A stretch of 64,000 nucleotides of DNA from NCBI RefSeq assembly GCF_013520865.1, contig NZ_JACDXJ010000001.1, positions 744,001 to 808,000 on the forward strand. Reading direction: 5' to 3'. Made by a program: the position numbers and the translations under genes. Each line of letters opens with the position of its first letter. Within the stretch, counting starts at the first letter, position 1. Positions 44,655 to 55,490 of this stretch are shown here, in pieces. Below the pieces are notes generated by a model. It saw only the letters and a program-made list of their open reading frames with translations, made no database searches and was not told where the DNA came from. The DNA is from Microvirga mediterraneensis. GTDB lineage: Bacteria > Pseudomonadota > Alphaproteobacteria > Rhizobiales > Beijerinckiaceae.

Positions 44655-46883
44655 ATGACTGAAATCTACAAAGCCATTCTCCAGAGTTCCGACCTCTCGG
44701 GCGGAGTCGACAACCAGACCCAGTACAAGCATCTGACGGCCGAGGCAGGGACGACCTTTCTCGGATGGAGCATATCCGATCCCGACAGCGATGCCGGCGG
44801 CATCAAGGCGACCGCCAGCCACCGCCTCATCGTCGCCTATGACATCACTTTGAGCGTCAAGCTGAACGCGCTTGAGTTTTCGGGGGTGAGCAACACCGTC
44901 TACAACGAAGGAAAGATCGCCTCTAGTACCGGAACCGGCGTGCGCTTCTCTGGCACCGGGACCCACTCTGTCAGCAATGTCCTGCGCGGAACCCTTCCGA
45001 CGAGTGCCGCCAACCTGGATTCTCTGCAGGGCGGGAGCATTTCCGGCGTCGTCGGGATCGCCCTGACGCCATTGGGCAGTACCTCCAACCGCCTGGACCT
45101 CTTCAACTCGGGTCTCATCCAGGCGTCCTCCGGCACGATCATCATCGGCGGGGCAGGCGACGACCGGGTCATCAATGCCGGGCTGTTCCTGACGAGTGCC
45201 GCCGACGGCTCTCTCCTCGTCGACCTGAAGAACGGCAAGAACTTTTACGATGGGACGGCCGGAACCTACTTGGCCTCTCCAGGCACTACCTTGAGCGTCA
45301 CGATCAAGGGAGGATCTGCCGACGATACGTTTTATGGCGCCGCCTCCGGCGAAACCTTCATCGGAGGAACGGGCGTCAACATCATCAACGGCGGCAGTTC
45401 CACCAGCGCCACACAGAAAGACACGGTCGATTATTCGTGGGCGTCAGCGGCGCTCAATGTCAGCCTGGAGCGCACCTTCTCGCAATGGACCGGCGTGTCG
45501 ACCGATCTACTGGTCAACATCGAAAATCTCACCGGCGGCGCCTTCGACGATACGCTCACCGGAGACAGCTATGCCAACGTGCTCAAGGGCGGGGCGGGCA
45601 ACGACACCCTTGAGGGTGGCTACGGCGACGACGTGCTCGACGGTGGCAGCGATGCAAACGAAGTCAACACGGCGCGTTATACGGGCAGCCTGGCTACGAC
45701 CGTCGATCTCACAACTCAGGGACCCCAGAACACCGGCTACGGCTCCGATACGCTGATCAATATCCGCAACGTCGAAACCGGCGGAGGAGCGGACAAGCTG
45801 AGTGGGGATGCCAAGGACAACCTCTTCAAGAGCGGCGCCGGCAACGACAGGCTTGAGGGTCGTGGCGGCAAGGACACGCTCCAGGGCGAAGCCGGCGCGG
45901 ACACCCTCGTGGGCGGCGCAGGCGACGACACGCTGGACGGCGGCTCCGGCGAGGATACGGCGGAGTTCTCCGGCAACCGCGCCAACTACACTTGGAGCAA
46001 GAATTACGCGGACGGCAGCTACACGATCGTCGACAACACGGGTCAGGACGGCACCGACCTTCTCAAGGACATCCGCCTCTTGAAATTCGCCAATGGCACG
46101 GTTGCGCTCTCCAACGCTGCGCCGTCGGCTATCTTCCTCTCGACCTCAAGCATTTCGGAAACGGCCGCGCCGGGCAAGGTCGCGGATATCTACGGTTCCG
46201 ATGCCGACGGCGACACCTTGACTTACACGTTGGTGGACAGCGCCGGGGGCCTGTTCTCAATCGACGGGGAAAAACTCATCCTGAATGGCACGCTCGATTA
46301 CGAGATGGCGAAGCAGCACGTCATCACGGTCAAGGCCACGGACCCTTATGGCGGCGAGTTCACCAAAGTCATCACGCTCAGCGTCCGCAATGTGAACGAG
46401 TCCACGCCGCTCGTCCTCAGTGGGACCAAGAACGCCGACACTTTGTCGGGCGAATCCGGTAATGATCGTCTCTCGGGGCTCGCTGGAAACGATTATCTCT
46501 ACGGGAATAATGGTAACGACACGCTCGTGGGCGGCAACGGCATCGACGCCATGTTCGGCGGCGCTGGCAAGGACGTGTTCGTCTTCGACACCAAGCCCAA
46601 CGTGAAGACGAATGTCGAATATCTCTACGACTTCAACCCTGCAGACGACACGATCCACCTGAAGCTGTCCGCCTTCAAGGGCGTCGGCAAGAAGGGTGGA
46701 CTGTCGAAATCTGCGTTCTGGGCCGGCGACAAGGTGCACGATTCGAACGACCACATCCTCTACAACAAGAAGACAGGCGCCCTCTTCTTCGACCCGGACG
46801 GCACCGGCTCCAAACCGGCGCTGCAGATCGCCGTCATGCCCAAGAACCTCAAGCTGACGCACAAGGACTTCCTTATCGTCTGA
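44655..46883 (+). CDS. Secreted RTX calcium-binding protein with cadherin-like domain
   Basis: A 742-residue acidic protein without an N-terminal signal peptide. Residues 1-150 are a novel-looking beta-rich head. Degenerate and canonical RTX nonapeptides (GGxGxDxLx) occur in blocks at about residues 160-170, 215-240, 290-335 and 375-440 (for example GGAGNDTLEGGYGDDVLDGG). Residues 488-588 form a cadherin-like domain (SISETAAPGK, GSDADGDTLTYTLV). A last RTX block (589-640; SGNDRLSGLAGNDYLYGNNG) leads to a C-terminal end typical of type I secretion substrates (FDPDGTGSKPALQIAV). An adhesin or extracellular-matrix role is likely but not proven. No type I exporter genes are nearby. Confidence 0.88.
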   Translation: MTEIYKAILQSSDLSGGVDNQTQYKHLTAEAGTTFLGWSISDPDSDAGGIKATASHRLIVAYDITLSVKLNALEFSGVSNTVYNEGKIASSTGTGVRFSGTGTHSVSNVLRGTLPTSAANLDSLQGGSISGVVGIALTPLGSTSNRLDLFNSGLIQASSGTIIIGGAGDDRVINAGLFLTSAADGSLLVDLKNGKNFYDGTAGTYLASPGTTLSVTIKGGSADDTFYGAASGETFIGGTGVNIINGGSSTSATQKDTVDYSWASAALNVSLERTFSQWTGVSTDLLVNIENLTGGAFDDTLTGDSYANVLKGGAGNDTLEGGYGDDVLDGGSDANEVNTARYTGSLATTVDLTTQGPQNTGYGSDTLINIRNVETGGGADKLSGDAKDNLFKSGAGNDRLEGRGGKDTLQGEAGADTLVGGAGDDTLDGGSGEDTAEFSGNRANYTWSKNYADGSYTIVDNTGQDGTDLLKDIRLLKFANGTVALSNAAPSAIFLSTSSISETAAPGKVADIYGSDADGDTLTYTLVDSAGGLFSIDGEKLILNGTLDYEMAKQHVITVKATDPYGGEFTKVITLSVRNVNESTPLVLSGTKNADTLSGESGNDRLSGLAGNDYLYGNNGNDTLVGGNGIDAMFGGAGKDVFVFDTKPNVKTNVEYLYDFNPADDTIHLKLSAFKGVGKKGGLSKSAFWAGDKVHDSNDHILYNKKTGALFFDPDGTGSKPALQIAVMPKNLKLTHKDFLIV

Positions 46884-46907
46884 CAGAGGTCCTGACCCTC
46901 AAACGAC

Positions 46908-46934
46908 AAAGGCCGGGCTCGCGCCCGGCCTTTT
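46908..46934. terminator. Bidirectional terminator between RTX gene and ppa
   Basis: Arms 46908-46918 (AAAGGCCGGGC) and 46923-46933 (its exact complement) around a four-base loop, with U-rich sequence on both strands. It lies 25 bases after the RTX stop and 21 bases before the ppa stop on the other strand. Confidence 0.85.
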
Positions 46935-46954
46935 CGTGAGAAACCGCCAGCTTC

Positions 46955-47488
46955 TCAGCCCTGCTTCTTCGCCCGCTCGATCGCCTCGACGATCAGGCGG
47001 CGGGCCTCTTCGGCGTCGCCCCAGCGGATGATCTTGGCCCATTTGCCGGGCTCCAGGTCCTTGTAGTGCTCGAAGAAGTGCTCGATCTGCTTGATGGTGA
47101 TCTCGGGCAGATCCGTATAGGTCGCCACCCGGTCGTAGCGCTGGGTCAGCTTGCTCGACGGAACGGCGATGATCTTCTCGTCCTGGCCGCCGTCGTCCTC
47201 CATCACCAGAACGCCCACGGGGCGCACGTTCATGACGGCGCCCGGCGCGATGGCGCGGGTGTTGGCGACAAGCACGTCGCAGGGATCGCCGTCGCCCGAG
47301 AGCGTGTGAGGGATGAAGCCGTAATTGCCCGGATACCGCATGGAGGTGTAGAGGAAGCGGTCGACGAAGAGCGCGCCGGATTCCTTGTCCATCTCGTACT
47401 TGATGGGCTCGCCGCCGAGGGGCACTTCGATCACGACATTCACGTCGTCCGGCGGGTTCTTTCCAATCTTGATCGCGTCAAGGCGCAT
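46955..47488 (-). CDS. ppa: Inorganic pyrophosphatase (family I)
   Basis: Ppa hydrolyses pyrophosphate and drives biosynthetic reactions. The 177-residue protein is of the usual length and shows [20 protein letters not shown], the substrate segment [23 protein letters not shown] (metal-binding Asp residues, shown here as the family signature), [15 protein letters not shown] and [17 protein letters not shown]. It is transcribed as a single gene towards a hairpin shared with the RTX gene. Confidence 0.97.
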   Translation of the reverse strand: MRLDAIKIGKNPPDDVNVVIEVPLGGEPIKYEMDKESGALFVDRFLYTSMRYPGNYGFIPHTLSGDGDPCDVLVANTRAIAPGAVMNVRPVGVLVMEDDGGQDEKIIAVPSSKLTQRYDRVATYTDLPEITIKQIEHFFEHYKDLEPGKWAKIIRWGDAEEARRLIVEAIERAKKQG

Positions 47489-47770
47489 AGAGCTGTTCTC
47501 CGGAACAAGGCTTGAAGCATCGTCCCGGGTCGGGCCGCCTCCTGACGAGGAGACAGGCCGTCATACCGGACGATGCGGCAAAAGCTCGTTTTGAGAGCGG
47601 CTTGAACCCTTTAGGCCGAAAGGCCGCTTTCTGAAGCTTGGACGCTTCACTAGAGCATTGAGGTCAAAAGGGGAACCCACTTTTCGGCACCATCGGGCAT
47701 AGCGCACGACAGGAAGCGGGGCCGTCAGCAGGTCCGGCAACAACGATTCGGATCGGCCTCCGGGACGCTC

Positions 47771-48277
47771 TCACCGGAACAGATAGGCGACCTTGGCAAG
47801 CGGCGTTCCGCCGATCCGCTCCTCGACCCGCGCGATCGTCCGCCCGCCCATGCCCGCGTAGAAGGCGCAGGCGCGCTCGTTGGCCTCGAGCGCCCAGACC
47901 ACGATCCTGTCCATCCCGCGCGCTTTCAGGTCGTTGCGCACTGCGTTGAACAGGCGCCGCCCGAAGCCGACGCCCTGGTATTCCGGCAGCAGGTAGAGTT
48001 CGTCGATCTCCCCGTTCGCCGGCAGCGACCGGTCGCGGCAGCGGCCGTAGGAAGCGTAGCCGACGGCGCCCTGGCCCATGTCGAGCACCACCAGCGGACG
48101 CCCGCGCGCCACCGTGGAGCTCCACCAGCGCGCGCTGCGCCGGGCGAACATCTTGTCGAGGGTCACTCCCGGGATAATGCCGAGATATGCCTCTCGCCAG
48201 GCAGCATCGAAGACCCGCGAGAGCGCCTGGGCATCCCCGGACTTGGCGTGACGGATACTGACGAGAAGGTCGCTCAT
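47771..48277 (-). CDS. GNAT-family N-acetyltransferase
   Basis: A 168-residue GNAT acetyltransferase. The acetyl-CoA-binding core is visible as IDELYLLPEYQGVGFGRRLF (motif A, with the R/Q-x-x-G-x-G/A pattern) followed by VVWALEANERACAFYAGMGG (motif B). The substrate cannot be predicted. A perfect CtrA-type motif lies 53 bases upstream of its start, and the gene is read toward ppa, about 280 bases away. Confidence 0.88.
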   Translation of the reverse strand: MSDLLVSIRHAKSGDAQALSRVFDAAWREAYLGIIPGVTLDKMFARRSARWWSSTVARGRPLVVLDMGQGAVGYASYGRCRDRSLPANGEIDELYLLPEYQGVGFGRRLFNAVRNDLKARGMDRIVVWALEANERACAFYAGMGGRTIARVEERIGGTPLAKVAYLFR

Positions 48278-48329
48278 CGCATTAGCAAAGGGTCAGAGAA
48301 GCAATAATATCAGTTTCCCCGTGAAAGGG

Positions 48330-48345
48330 TTAACGGCGCCTTAAC
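48330..48345. promoter_or_regulatory. CtrA-type site upstream of the GNAT gene
   Basis: TTAA-N7-TTAAC exactly, with a G before the first TTAA, so the consensus reads on both strands (GTTAA-N7-TTAAC). It lies 53 bases upstream of the acetyltransferase start and about 270 bases downstream of the acnA stop. The acetyltransferase gene is the natural target. Confidence 0.55.
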
Positions 48346-48519
48346 GAAATGGGAAGACCGACGGTGAAAGCGTGGCATTCTCAGCAAATCCAGAGCGTTG
48401 AGGAAAGGGCCATAGTGACGCAAGCCGGCTATCGACAAGCCATTCCCAACGGAACGTCCGCGACAGAAAGACCGGCGCGGTCTCGCATGACGCAATCTCC
48501 GACAGCAGGGAAGCGGCGA

Positions 48520-48565
48520 CGAAACAAACGGGGCGCTTCATCACTGAAGCGCCCCGTTTGTTTCG
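48520..48565. terminator. Long palindrome downstream of acnA (second terminator)
   Basis: Arms 48520-48540 and 48545-48565 are exact 21-base reverse complements around a four-base loop, with GC-rich inner and T-rich outer parts (GTTTGTTTCG), so transcripts from either strand end in a U-rich stretch. It backs up the hairpin adjoining acnA. Confidence 0.75.
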
Positions 48566-48572
48566 GATGGAT

Positions 48573-48600
48573 GGCCCGCTCCTCATCCCAAGAGCGGGCC
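48573..48600 (-). terminator. First hairpin downstream of acnA
   Basis: Arms 48573-48581 (GGCCCGCTC) and 48592-48600 (complement) around a ten-base loop, 14 bases beyond the acnA stop. There is no good U-run by itself; it acts together with the palindrome at 48520-48565. Confidence 0.6.
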
Positions 48601-48614
48601 GCTTGTTTCGTGCT

Positions 48615-51320
<2,706 letters not shown>

Positions 51321-51537
51321 GGCGAATCCTCGCGTGCATTTGGGTTACGAACATGTGTTCGGCCGAAAGCGCGATAAGCGCGCGCCGCTCCGGGGGCGCC
51401 CGGACAGGGGAGAAGCGCGCGAGACGGATTGGACGCCTTGGCGCGCGGCGCAGCCAGGGGTGCTATAGATCATTTCGAACCATCCCGCTACACGGTTTAG
51501 AACCATTCTGGGGTGCAATGAGGGCAGGGGTCCGGGT

Positions 51538-52203
51538 TTGGGACAGGGTTTGCGTCTGAGCGTTAACGATTTGGCCTGCGAACGGGGGGAGCGCCGAATC
51601 TTCCAGGGCGTTTCCTTCGTGCTCGAATCCGGCGAGGCCCTCGTGATCACCGGCCGCAACGGCGCGGGCAAATCCACCCTGCTGGATTTGCTCGCCGGGC
51701 GTCTGACACCCGCCGGCGGCAAGATCCTCTGGGAAGGCGCGGGCGAGCGCACGCTCGCCGAATGCCTGCATTACGTGGGCCATCGCGATGCCCTCAAGAG
51801 CGCGCTCACGGCAGAGGAGAACCTGACCTTCGCGCGAGACTTCCTCGGGCACCCGGCGATGAAGCCGGGAGAGGCGCTCGATGCCGTGGGCCTCGCCCAC
51901 GCGGCCCGGCTGCCGGTGGCCTATCTCTCGGCCGGGCAACGGCGTCGCGTCGCGCTGGCCCGGCTCCTGGTGGCCGAACGTCCGCTCTGGCTTCTCGACG
52001 AGCCGACCTCGGCCCTCGATACCGCGTCCCAGGAAACCCTGCGCCTCCTGCTTGAGAAACATCGCGAAGCCGGCGGCATGATCGCGGCTACGACCCATTC
52101 GCCGCTGTTCCTGAGGGATGCGAAGGAAATCAGGATCGAACGCGTTATCCGTTCCTCTGCGAGGGTGGACGCCGAGCACGGTGAGGCGGGAGAAGCTCCA
52201 TGA
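51538..52203 (+). CDS. ccmA: Cytochrome c maturation haem-exporter ATPase CcmA
   Basis: CcmA is the ATPase of the CcmABCD complex that releases haem-loaded CcmE during cytochrome c maturation. The 221-residue protein has Walker A TGRNGAGKSTLLDLLAG near residue 38, a signature LSAGQRRRVALARLL and Walker B PLWLLDEPTSALD. No in-frame ATG exists near the start: the frame opens with TTG at 51538 or, more in line with family length, TTG at 51550 (then RLSVNDLACERGER). The stop overlaps the ccmB start (ATGA). Divergent from acnA. Confidence 0.93.
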   Translation: MGQGLRLSVNDLACERGERRIFQGVSFVLESGEALVITGRNGAGKSTLLDLLAGRLTPAGGKILWEGAGERTLAECLHYVGHRDALKSALTAEENLTFARDFLGHPAMKPGEALDAVGLAHAARLPVAYLSAGQRRRVALARLLVAERPLWLLDEPTSALDTASQETLRLLLEKHREAGGMIAATTHSPLFLRDAKEIRIERVIRSSARVDAEHGEAGEAP

Positions 52204-52868
52204 TCAGCTCCTTCCGCGCCCTCCTGATCCGCGACCTGAAGCTCGCCGCCCGCGTGGGCGGGTCGGGCGTCATGGGGCTCATCTTCTTCCTCATGATCGT
52301 GACGCTGATCCCCTTCGCGCTCGGGCCCGACCTCAACCTGCTCTCGCGCATCGGCCCGGCGATCCTCTGGATCGCCGCCCTGCTCGCGACGCTGATCGGC
52401 CTCGACCGGCTGTTCCAGGCCGATCAGGAAGACGGCTCCCTCGATCTTTTGAGGCTCTCGCACGCCCCCTTGGAAATCGTCGTGCTGGCAAAGGTTTTAG
52501 CCTATTGGCTCGTCACCGGCTTGCCGCTCGCCATCGCGGCGCCGTTCCTGGGCCTGCTGGTGGCGCTTTCGCCGGAAGGCATGCTCGCCATAGTGGCGAC
52601 CCTGCTGGTGGGAACGCCCGCGCTCACCTTCATCGGCGCGGTTGGGGCCGCGCTCACCGCGTCCCTGCGGCGCGGCGGGTTGATTCTGGCGATTCTGGTC
52701 CTGCCCTTCATGATCCCGACCCTGATCTTCGGCGTGTCGGCCGCCAATGCCGCCCTGGGCGGCACGATCCCGTTCGCGACGCCGTTCCTGATCCTGGCCG
52801 CCCTGTCGCTGATCGCCGCCGTGGTCGGGACGATCGGAGCCGCCGCCGCTCTGCGGTCTGGGGAGTAG
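52200..52868 (+). CDS. ccmB: Cytochrome c maturation membrane protein CcmB
   Basis: CcmB is the membrane subunit of the CcmAB ABC module. The 222-residue protein has six hydrophobic helices and the family landmarks FRALLIRDLKLAARVGGSG, LDRLFQADQEDGSLDLLRLS and AKVLAYWLVTGLPLAIAAP. It is translationally coupled to ccmA. The next genes of the pathway (ccmC, ccmD, ccmG) lie 2.6 kb further on, beyond four unrelated genes. Confidence 0.96.
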   Translation: MISSFRALLIRDLKLAARVGGSGVMGLIFFLMIVTLIPFALGPDLNLLSRIGPAILWIAALLATLIGLDRLFQADQEDGSLDLLRLSHAPLEIVVLAKVLAYWLVTGLPLAIAAPFLGLLVALSPEGMLAIVATLLVGTPALTFIGAVGAALTASLRRGGLILAILVLPFMIPTLIFGVSAANAALGGTIPFATPFLILAALSLIAAVVGTIGAAAALRSGE

Positions 52869-52880
52869 AAAGCCTTTCGA

Positions 52881-53558
52881 TCAGGCGGGGCTGAAAGCCG
52901 TATCGAACTGCGCCGTTCCCTCGCAGGTGAAGGTGAGAACGCGCCCAGTCCCGCGCCGGACCCAACCCCGGTCGGTCATGCGGGATAGGATCGCGGCCCC
53001 CAGGGCGCCGCCCAAGTGGCTGTGGCGCTCGCTCCAGTCGAGGCAGGCGCGGCAGACGGGCCGGCGGCCCTTTTCGAGCCGCGTGAGATCGATGCCGAAA
53101 TCGGCGAAGAAAGCGCGGCCCTTAGGCGTAAGGACCAGGTCGTGCCCGCCCTCGATGAGGCCCCGGCGCAGTGCGCCCTTCAGGAGCGCGACGCCGCGCT
53201 CCCCGGCGAGATGGTCGTAGCAGACCCGGGCGGACCGGAGCGCCGCGTCCTTCGGGCCGGTCCTGACCCGGGTGGCACCCGTGCGCTGGGCGAGACCCAT
53301 CAGGGCTTCGAGCACCTGGGCCACGTCCGGACCCGAGAGGCGGAAATAGCGGTGCCGCCCCTGCTTCTCCGCCGTGAGCAGGTTGGCGGCATCAAGCTTG
53401 GCGAGATGGCCGCTGGCCGTCTGGAGGGTCACCCCCGCCGCTTCCGCGAGTTCGCTCACGGTGAGCGCCCGCCCGTCCATGAGGGCGGTGAGGATGTTGG
53501 CGCGGGCCGGATCGCCGAGGAGCGCGGCCACGGAGGCGATGACGGGACCTTCTTTCAT
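52881..53558 (-). CDS. ArsR-family winged-helix regulator with C-terminal Cys motif
   Basis: A 225-residue regulator. Residues 1-95 form an ArsR-type winged helix (LLGDPARANILTALMDGRAL, TLQTASGHLAKLDAANLL, RHRYFRLSGPDVAQVLEALM). The C-terminal half (100-225) is not part of classical ArsR proteins and contains CRACLDWSERHSHLGGALG, where two Cys and His residues might sense metal, haem or redox state (inference). It is divergent from the NIPSNAP and ABM genes, with a 9-base inverted repeat in the 77-base space between. It probably represses that pair. Confidence 0.85.
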   Translation of the reverse strand: MKEGPVIASVAALLGDPARANILTALMDGRALTVSELAEAAGVTLQTASGHLAKLDAANLLTAEKQGRHRYFRLSGPDVAQVLEALMGLAQRTGATRVRTGPKDAALRSARVCYDHLAGERGVALLKGALRRGLIEGGHDLVLTPKGRAFFADFGIDLTRLEKGRRPVCRACLDWSERHSHLGGALGAAILSRMTDRGWVRRGTGRVLTFTCEGTAQFDTAFSPA

Positions 53559-53566
53559 ACTTCGAT

Positions 53567-53602
53567 CATAGCCGAACCATCGATGTAGAACAATCGGCTA
53601 TG
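53567..53602. promoter_or_regulatory. Candidate operator between arsR-type and NIPSNAP genes
   Basis: Perfect inverted repeat CATAGCCGA (53567-53575) and TCGGCTATG (53594-53602), 18 bases apart, occupying the space between the divergent starts at 53558 and 53636. It is well placed to control both genes. Confidence 0.6.
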
Positions 53603-53635
53603 CCGGGCGTGTTCCAGACACCCGGAAGGTTCAAG

Positions 53636-53965
53636 ATGATCCCCTGCTTCATTCGTTACGAGATCGCCCCGTTCAAGGTGCCCGCCTTCGAGGAATATGC
53701 CCGCAACGGGGGCCAGGCCATTCCCCGCTGCGGCGCGGACCTCATCGGCTATTACGCGCCGCACGAAGGTTCCGCCACGACCGCCTATGGCCTCTACAAC
53801 ATCAGGAACCTCGCCGAGTACGAGGCCTATCGCGAGCGCCTGAAAAATGATCCGATGGGCCGGGCCAACTACGAATTTGCCAAACGAGAACAGTTCATCC
53901 GCCGCGAGGACCGGATCTTCCTGCGGCTGGCCTCGACCCCTCATGCGGAGCTGATCAAACCATGA
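53636..53965 (+). CDS. NIPSNAP-family protein
   Basis: A 109-residue NIPSNAP-domain protein, a dimeric ferredoxin-like fold of uncertain function. Visible family text includes PCFIRYEIAPFKVPAFEEYA, LIGYYAPHEGSATTAYGLYN and YEAYRERLKNDPMGRANYEF. The ATG at 53636 has GGAAGG upstream; the frame upstream of it overlaps the operator region and is ignored. The stop overlaps the start of the ABM gene (ATGA), so both proteins are made together. Control by the divergent ArsR-type gene is likely. Confidence 0.88.
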   Translation: MIPCFIRYEIAPFKVPAFEEYARNGGQAIPRCGADLIGYYAPHEGSATTAYGLYNIRNLAEYEAYRERLKNDPMGRANYEFAKREQFIRREDRIFLRLASTPHAELIKP

Positions 53966-54327
53966 TCGCTGTGATCTTCGAAGTCTGGCCGGAAGGGGAT
54001 GAGGGCAAGCGGGATTATCTCGGTCTCGCGGCGGCGCTGCGCTCCGACCTGATGGAGATGGACGGGTTCATCTCCATCGAGCGCTTCCAGAGCCTGACCG
54101 AGCCGGGCAAGCTCCTGTCGCTCTCGTTCTGGCGCGACGAGGAGGCCGTGCGGGCCTGGCGCAACCTGCCCTCCCACCGCTCCACGCAAGGGGCAGGCCG
54201 GGCCGGTGTCTTCCGCGATTACCGCCTGCGGGTCGCGGGCGTGATCCGCGATTACGGACTGAACGAGCGCGAGCAGGCGCCGGCGGACAGTCGGGCGGCG
54301 CATGACGGCCTTATGGCCTCAGGCTGA
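53962..54327 (+). CDS. ABM-domain (antibiotic biosynthesis monooxygenase-like) protein
   Basis: A 121-residue dimeric alpha/beta-barrel protein of the ABM superfamily, whose members include quinone-forming monooxygenases and haem-degrading IsdG. Recognisable segments are MIAVIFEVWPEGDEGKRDYL, DGFISIERFQSLTEPGKLLS, SFWRDEEAVRAWRNLPSHRS and DYRLRVAGVIRDYG. It is coupled to the NIPSNAP gene. Its 3' end overlaps the convergent M23 peptidase gene by 17 bases. The substrate is unknown; location next to the haem-handling ccm genes may be coincidence. Confidence 0.85.
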   Translation: MIAVIFEVWPEGDEGKRDYLGLAAALRSDLMEMDGFISIERFQSLTEPGKLLSLSFWRDEEAVRAWRNLPSHRSTQGAGRAGVFRDYRLRVAGVIRDYGLNEREQAPADSRAAHDGLMASG

Positions 54328-55300
54328 TCCCGAAGGCCTGCTCGATGGCGGGCTTTCCGTCCCGCTCGACCCGGTAGACGGCGCGGTAGAGCCCGGGACG
54401 GAAACCGCCCTGCGGCTGCTTCACACCGGCAAAGGCCATCCATTGCGCCTTGGCCCGGTCGAGGGGCGGAGCCTTGTTCTGGGCCATCGGCTTGCCGTCA
54501 GGATCGAACAGGGTGAGGGTCTGAACATCTCCGCCTTTCAGACCGATGGCGCGGACGAAGGCCACGAGGGCAGGGGACCTCGTCGTCGGGATATCCTGTT
54601 CGGCCGCGCCGGATTCGATGGCGTCCATGGTCACGGGACCGGGGGCGAAGCCCTTGTTGAGGACGCTGCCGCCCTGATAGGCGAGGGTGCGCTGGAGCGA
54701 GGCCTCCCAGAGCGATGTGCCGCCGCCGCAGGACTTCTCCGGCGCGCCATAGGCGAAGGGATCGACGGGCTTGCCGTCCTTGCGCAGGGTGAAGTGCAGG
54801 TGCGGGAATTCCGTCATGCCCGACAGGCCGATCTTCCCGATCCGGTCGCCGGCTTTCACCGGATCGCCCGGCTTCACCGCGAGGCTGCCCTTCGCCATGT
54901 GGCAGTACTGCGCCTCCCAGCCGTTGCCTTGATCGATCAGAGCGCCGTTGCCGCATTCGGTGCTGGCGACGCTCTCCCGGCCTCGCCCGGACAAGGAGAC
55001 GTCCTCGACGCCGTCACGGACCCGCAGCACCTTGCCGTCGGCCGCCGCGATCACATCGATTCCGGCCCTCTGGGCCGCCATGGTCGGCACCCGGATATCG
55101 GTGCCGTCATGGGCGTCGTAGGTGAGGGTGCCGCATTGATAGTCGCTCGCGGCCGGCGACGGGTCGCGGTCCACGTAATGCTGGATGAAGCAGGTCCGGC
55201 CGATCTCGCAGGCGACGGGCAGGCGTAAGGAAATGTCCTGCGCGACCGCCGGAAGCGCGACGAGAGTAAGGCCGACGAGGCTCGTGAATCCAAGGCGCAT
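54311..55300 (-). CDS. M23-family metallopeptidase (LytM domain)
   Basis: A 329-residue exported M23 peptidase. It has a signal peptide (residues 1-20, SLVGLTLVALPAVAQ). The LytM core has the zinc/active-site pattern: HDGTDIRVP (His and Asp of HxxxD), ECGNGALIDQGNGWEAQYCH and HLHFTLRKDGKPVDPFAYG (HxH). Residues 210-329 are an extra C-terminal domain of unknown type. Such enzymes cut peptidoglycan peptide crosslinks in the periplasm. The start at 55298-55300 gives MRLGFTSLV. It lies inside the split ccm locus and on the opposite strand. Confidence 0.9.
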   Translation of the reverse strand: MRLGFTSLVGLTLVALPAVAQDISLRLPVACEIGRTCFIQHYVDRDPSPAASDYQCGTLTYDAHDGTDIRVPTMAAQRAGIDVIAAADGKVLRVRDGVEDVSLSGRGRESVASTECGNGALIDQGNGWEAQYCHMAKGSLAVKPGDPVKAGDRIGKIGLSGMTEFPHLHFTLRKDGKPVDPFAYGAPEKSCGGGTSLWEASLQRTLAYQGGSVLNKGFAPGPVTMDAIESGAAEQDIPTTRSPALVAFVRAIGLKGGDVQTLTLFDPDGKPMAQNKAPPLDRAKAQWMAFAGVKQPQGGFRPGLYRAVYRVERDGKPAIEQAFGISLRP

Positions 55301-55490
55301 GACCGCTCCGCAACAATGATGCGGGAGTATAGGCTGGATCATGAGGCGGATGAAGGGCAGGTCCTACGCAGAATTCCGGAATGCCCAGCGCCGCCTGAAC
55401 CACCTAAAAGCCCCATTCTGGCGAAAACGTTATACGGCTTGCGGCGATGTCTCCGTTGCAGGTGCAATTCAAGACCGCTACATCGAACCC

